DNA of 64,000 bases, taken from positions 77,083,554 to 77,147,553 of the forward strand of contig OX485803.1 in NCBI GenBank assembly GCA_950295325.1. The letters are read 5' to 3'. Under the pieces are notes generated by a model, which searched no databases, was not told the DNA's origin, and saw only the letters and a list, made by a program, of their open reading frames with translations. The stretch is from Polytrichum commune. Its lineage: Eukaryota > Streptophyta > Polytrichopsida > Polytrichales > Polytrichaceae. Shown in pieces: positions 61,061 through 64,000 of this stretch. The number at the start of each line of letters is the position of its first letter. Position 1 is the first letter of the stretch. The position numbers and the translations under genes are program-made.

Positions 61061-61074
61061 CTTAGTTCATGCAT

Positions 61075-61560
61075 GCCAATGGAACATTTATGAGGCTTGA
61101 GCTTCAGACCTACTTGGATAAGCTTCTAAAAGATAGCATGTAGGTCTTTGGTGCGATCCTCAAATGACATTTGAGTTCACATTAATGTCGTCTACATAAA
61201 CTAAGGCACATTGCCATCATAGGTTGCCTAATACCACATCTATTAATCTTTGGAATGTGCTTGTGGCATTGCACAATCCAAAGGGCATGGTGGTGTATTT
61301 GTGTAACCCTTCCCTACATACGAAAGTTGTTTTCCCCTTATAAGACTCATCCATGGGTACCTGCCAAAAGCCCGCAACGAGATCAAGGGAGGAATATATG
61401 ATGCCCCCCTAGAGTTGGTCCAGTGTGTCAACAATTATGGGCAATGGGTAGGTTTCCTTTTAGGTGAGTGAGTACAAGCATTGGTAATCTACACAAAAAC
61501 AAACGGGTTGTCATATCTTCTCTTGTGACTAGCACAATTTGTTTACTTCTACTCTAATAA
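61075..61560 (-). pseudogene. Ty3/gypsy reverse transcriptase fragment, degenerate
   Basis: On the minus strand the pieces read CVDYQCL, ETYPLPIIVDTLDQL, SSLDLVAGFWQVPMDES, TTMPFGLCNATSTFQRLID and VYVDDINV, then LKLKPHKC. These are the ordered boxes of a Ty3/gypsy reverse transcriptase, including the YVDD catalytic box. Stops (for example after DQL and before GSHQ) show it is dead. Sequence further right (to about 62050, minus strand) may be its upstream part but is too diverged to call. Confidence 0.85.
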
Positions 61561-62369
61561 TTTTTTCTTTCTTTATGGCTTTCTCGTGTAGCATATTGCT
61601 TCACTAGTTTGCCTTAAGTCTCAATGTTGTGAGTAGCCATGTGAGTCTTTCCCAAGTCAGTGGGCCCAAGACTATAAATATTCCCAAATTCCACATAATT
61701 GATTTGGCTACGTAGTTTTTTTTGCTCAATAGTCAACGTCCTTCCTACTTGTAGTTCCAACATTACTTTAGAAATAGTTCTTTGTCTGCAGGGTGACGAG
61801 TATTGGCTTTATGTCTTCTTGTACATGTGTGGTGGCAAACGACACTTCAAATTGGTGATGTATGAACAATTCGGGAGTTTCAATTCCCAATCCACCAATT
61901 GGGGGGGGGGGGGGGACGCAAGTAAATTGCTCACCTTTGTCAGTGGTATGCTTCAAGTTCTAGCTAAAACTTGCCTTTTTCTTCCCTTAAATGGGCGTCT
62001 AAGTGGCTTCGTAACGAGGAGCTTCAATTCAACCCTATGTGCTCGATCATACATCCCACGTGCCGTGAGGCAATGGTGGTTGCATGTCTATTTGCGTAAG
62101 GGTTTTACTATGACATAGTGTCCTTCTAGGCATACTATTGCCATGTGTGTATTATGATGTTACTATGAGAATGGCGCAATTTCAAAGTCTTTGATCGCTC
62201 TGCCTTATAAGAATTGGTGTGACACTAGTATGGGACATTCTATCATCATTATAGGCTTGGTAATATCCCAAAGGTGTAGTTGTGGGTTTGGCACTTTGAA
62301 AAATGGAAAAAGCGTCCAATTGAAAGATTTCGTTGTCTTGCCTTCATGAACAATCCATTAAGGAACTTG
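61561..62369. other. Possible upstream remnant of the gypsy element
   Basis: No clear domain. A G-run of about 14 lies near 61902-61915. A minus-strand frame near 61768-61956 is open but carries no recognised motif. Confidence 0.3.
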
Positions 62370-62685
62370 AAAAAATAAAAATACCCAAAACCAACATAAA
62401 ATAAAAATACTTATGAAACACCTACATCAAATTGCCATCAAATACCTCACATATTTAATACTAAACAAAAGAAAGTTAGACAACAAACAACCTCCGGTAG
62501 ACCCCCCCTAGGGATGGTGTCACACGCACTTTGAAAAACTAAAGGAGCCTACCTTTTGAGAGGAAGTACCCTTACAGTGACGCTTGGTCAAACATGATCA
62601 CATTATAGAGGAACGGGCTCCCATTCACGTCAGGGTAAAAAGAAACCCATACATTACTTTTATTTATTTATTTATTTATCCTTGT
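62370..62685 (+). pseudogene. 5'-truncated 3' end of the 41-kb LINE family
   Basis: About 300 bases match the reverse complement of 40900-41150: the CTTATGAAACACCTACA block, AATTGCCAT, the TAG(G)GGGGG-type run, GAGAGGAAGTACCC and GGGCTCCCATTCACGTC. It ends in a (TTTA)n tail at about 62660-62685, like the (ATAAA)n tail of the other copy. Such 5' truncation with a common tail is typical of LINE retrotransposition. Confidence 0.8.
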
Positions 62686-62689
62686 CTTG

Positions 62690-64000
62690 CCAACCCTTGG
62701 AATTGGATTTTGAAGTTGTTTACACGAGATACATGCTTGCATTGTTACACTCTTTAGCTAAACTATCACAAGTTCACGTGTCATCCTCATGGTGAGGGTT
62801 TGCAATCGTATGTCTAGTGTACATCGTGTTTGCTCCAACCAATCCAATCCCAAAAGAATTCGGTCACGTGTGCTCGAACCCTTGCTACCACCCCTACTAC
62901 CACCCCTTACACCCCAATTTGTACATTAACATCCCTTTCAGTTTGTTGGTGTTGCATCAACAATGATCGTCCCTTTCAGTTTGTTGTTGTCACATTCATG
63001 TGGGATTCATCAATGTTTTTTTTATTTTGAGTAAGGATGCAAGTTGCACTGGTATCATTTTGAGATTACAACCAATGTCAACAATGCATGGCATTTTGAT
63101 GCCCTTGATGCCACATCATATGATCCAAGGTTTGATATCCTTACCTTGAGCATGTTTCCTTGACACACAATTCAATAGCTTGAAACATGCGGACATGAAT
63201 TATGATTCAATGGGTATGGGTTTGTATGAGATGATTTATATCGTCACCCATTCATGACGTAGCGTTTTAGTTTATAGGTTTTCCAACTCTTACATCAATT
63301 TTTTTGGCTGCAACCTTGGCTTTTAAATTTGAGATCATATTTAAAACATAGGATCTGTAGTTAGGATTTGGAAATTGCAAAAACCCGGGAAACAATCGGG
63401 GGAGGCTTAAAAGGTAATTTGTATAACATCGCGGTGTCACATATAAATTTTATTAGGTCAATGACATGATTATCTCATGTTATTTCATATTTGAATTGAT
63501 AATTGCGTTATGATTTATAGGGTAAAGTCTCACAAACTTTCATAGCATTACATACAATTATGGCGGTCACTCAATTCACATTATTTACCCCCGGCAATAA
63601 TATGGCAATAAAGTCATTTTAATTTTACCAAGTGTGGTGGTCAAGCTTAGGCACAACCATCGACAATAGTCTTGCATCTACTATCCCATTTTTGTCTCTT
63701 TACCAAACCAAGGGCATTTTGGTATAGTCAATAGTCTTGGATTAATCAACCTTTTTGATGTAACTTGGAAATGGCAGTGTAGTCATCCTTACATGATTGT
63801 TGATATTCCTTCATTATTTTTTTATCTAATTAAGTTTTCAAAAAATATTCTTTTAATGCACCTAGGCCAATATATTCCTCGGTTGTAACCACAAAGGAAA
63901 TATTGTCACCACAATATTGTCAATGGATCATGACAAGGTTTCTTACTTCATCCTCTTTAATTAATATTCATTATGATCTCAAGTTTGTTTGTTTGTTTGT
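62690..64000. other. No gene seen to the window edge
   Basis: No open frame with a recognisable domain. The sequence is ordinary AT-leaning intergenic DNA ending in a (GTTT)n run at the window edge. Confidence 0.4.

Overview
This is a stretch of plant nuclear genome: spliced genes with canonical GT/AG introns, a TIR-NBS-LRR resistance-type gene, plant LINE and Ty3/gypsy debris, many small terminal-inverted-repeat elements, and a nuclear copy of a mitochondrial nad5 fragment. There are no operons, ribosome binding sites or CRISPR arrays. The TIR motif NHRGPD and the heavily nested transposon landscape suggest a non-angiosperm land plant (moss, fern or gymnosperm). That placement is an inference; no single gene proves it.

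Layout. 1-2.6 kb: no confident gene. 2.7-6.2 kb (minus): a five-exon, apparently intact hAT-type transposase-like gene (about 840 aa) with a foldback element in its first intron. 7.6-8.9 kb and 15.9-18.0 kb (plus): two groups of short, phase-compatible exons of unrecognised, probably conserved proteins, separated by AT-rich sequence and small transposons. 20-25 kb: a small TIR element with 4-bp target duplications and a decayed LINE. 25.5-36.2 kb (minus): the centrepiece, a very large TNL gene. It can be spliced as six open, phase-compatible exons (about 2,578 aa) coding for an N-terminal extension, TIR, NB-ARC, a very long LRR with 13 tandem 76-aa units, a C-JID-like region, and a final exon coding for a ZZ zinc finger that resembles the one in BIG/UBR4 proteins. 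The nad5 fragment lies in the last intron.

37-52 kb: repeats, an 8-bp-TSD hAT-like MITE, a 7.6-kb decayed LINE carrying an RNase H domain and interrupted by two later DNA elements, then gypsy fragments. 52-60 kb: two MITEs in tandem sharing one 3-bp target duplication, then a 7-kb nest of inverted repeats inside inverted repeats. 60-64 kb: gypsy reverse transcriptase debris, a 5'-truncated second copy of the 41-kb LINE, and unannotated sequence.

Only the hAT-like gene and the TNL look like intact protein genes. The rest is mostly transposon strata whose target duplications and nesting allow relative dating. The most interesting claim is the possible TNL-ZZ fusion (a candidate integrated domain), together with the recently amplified LRR array.
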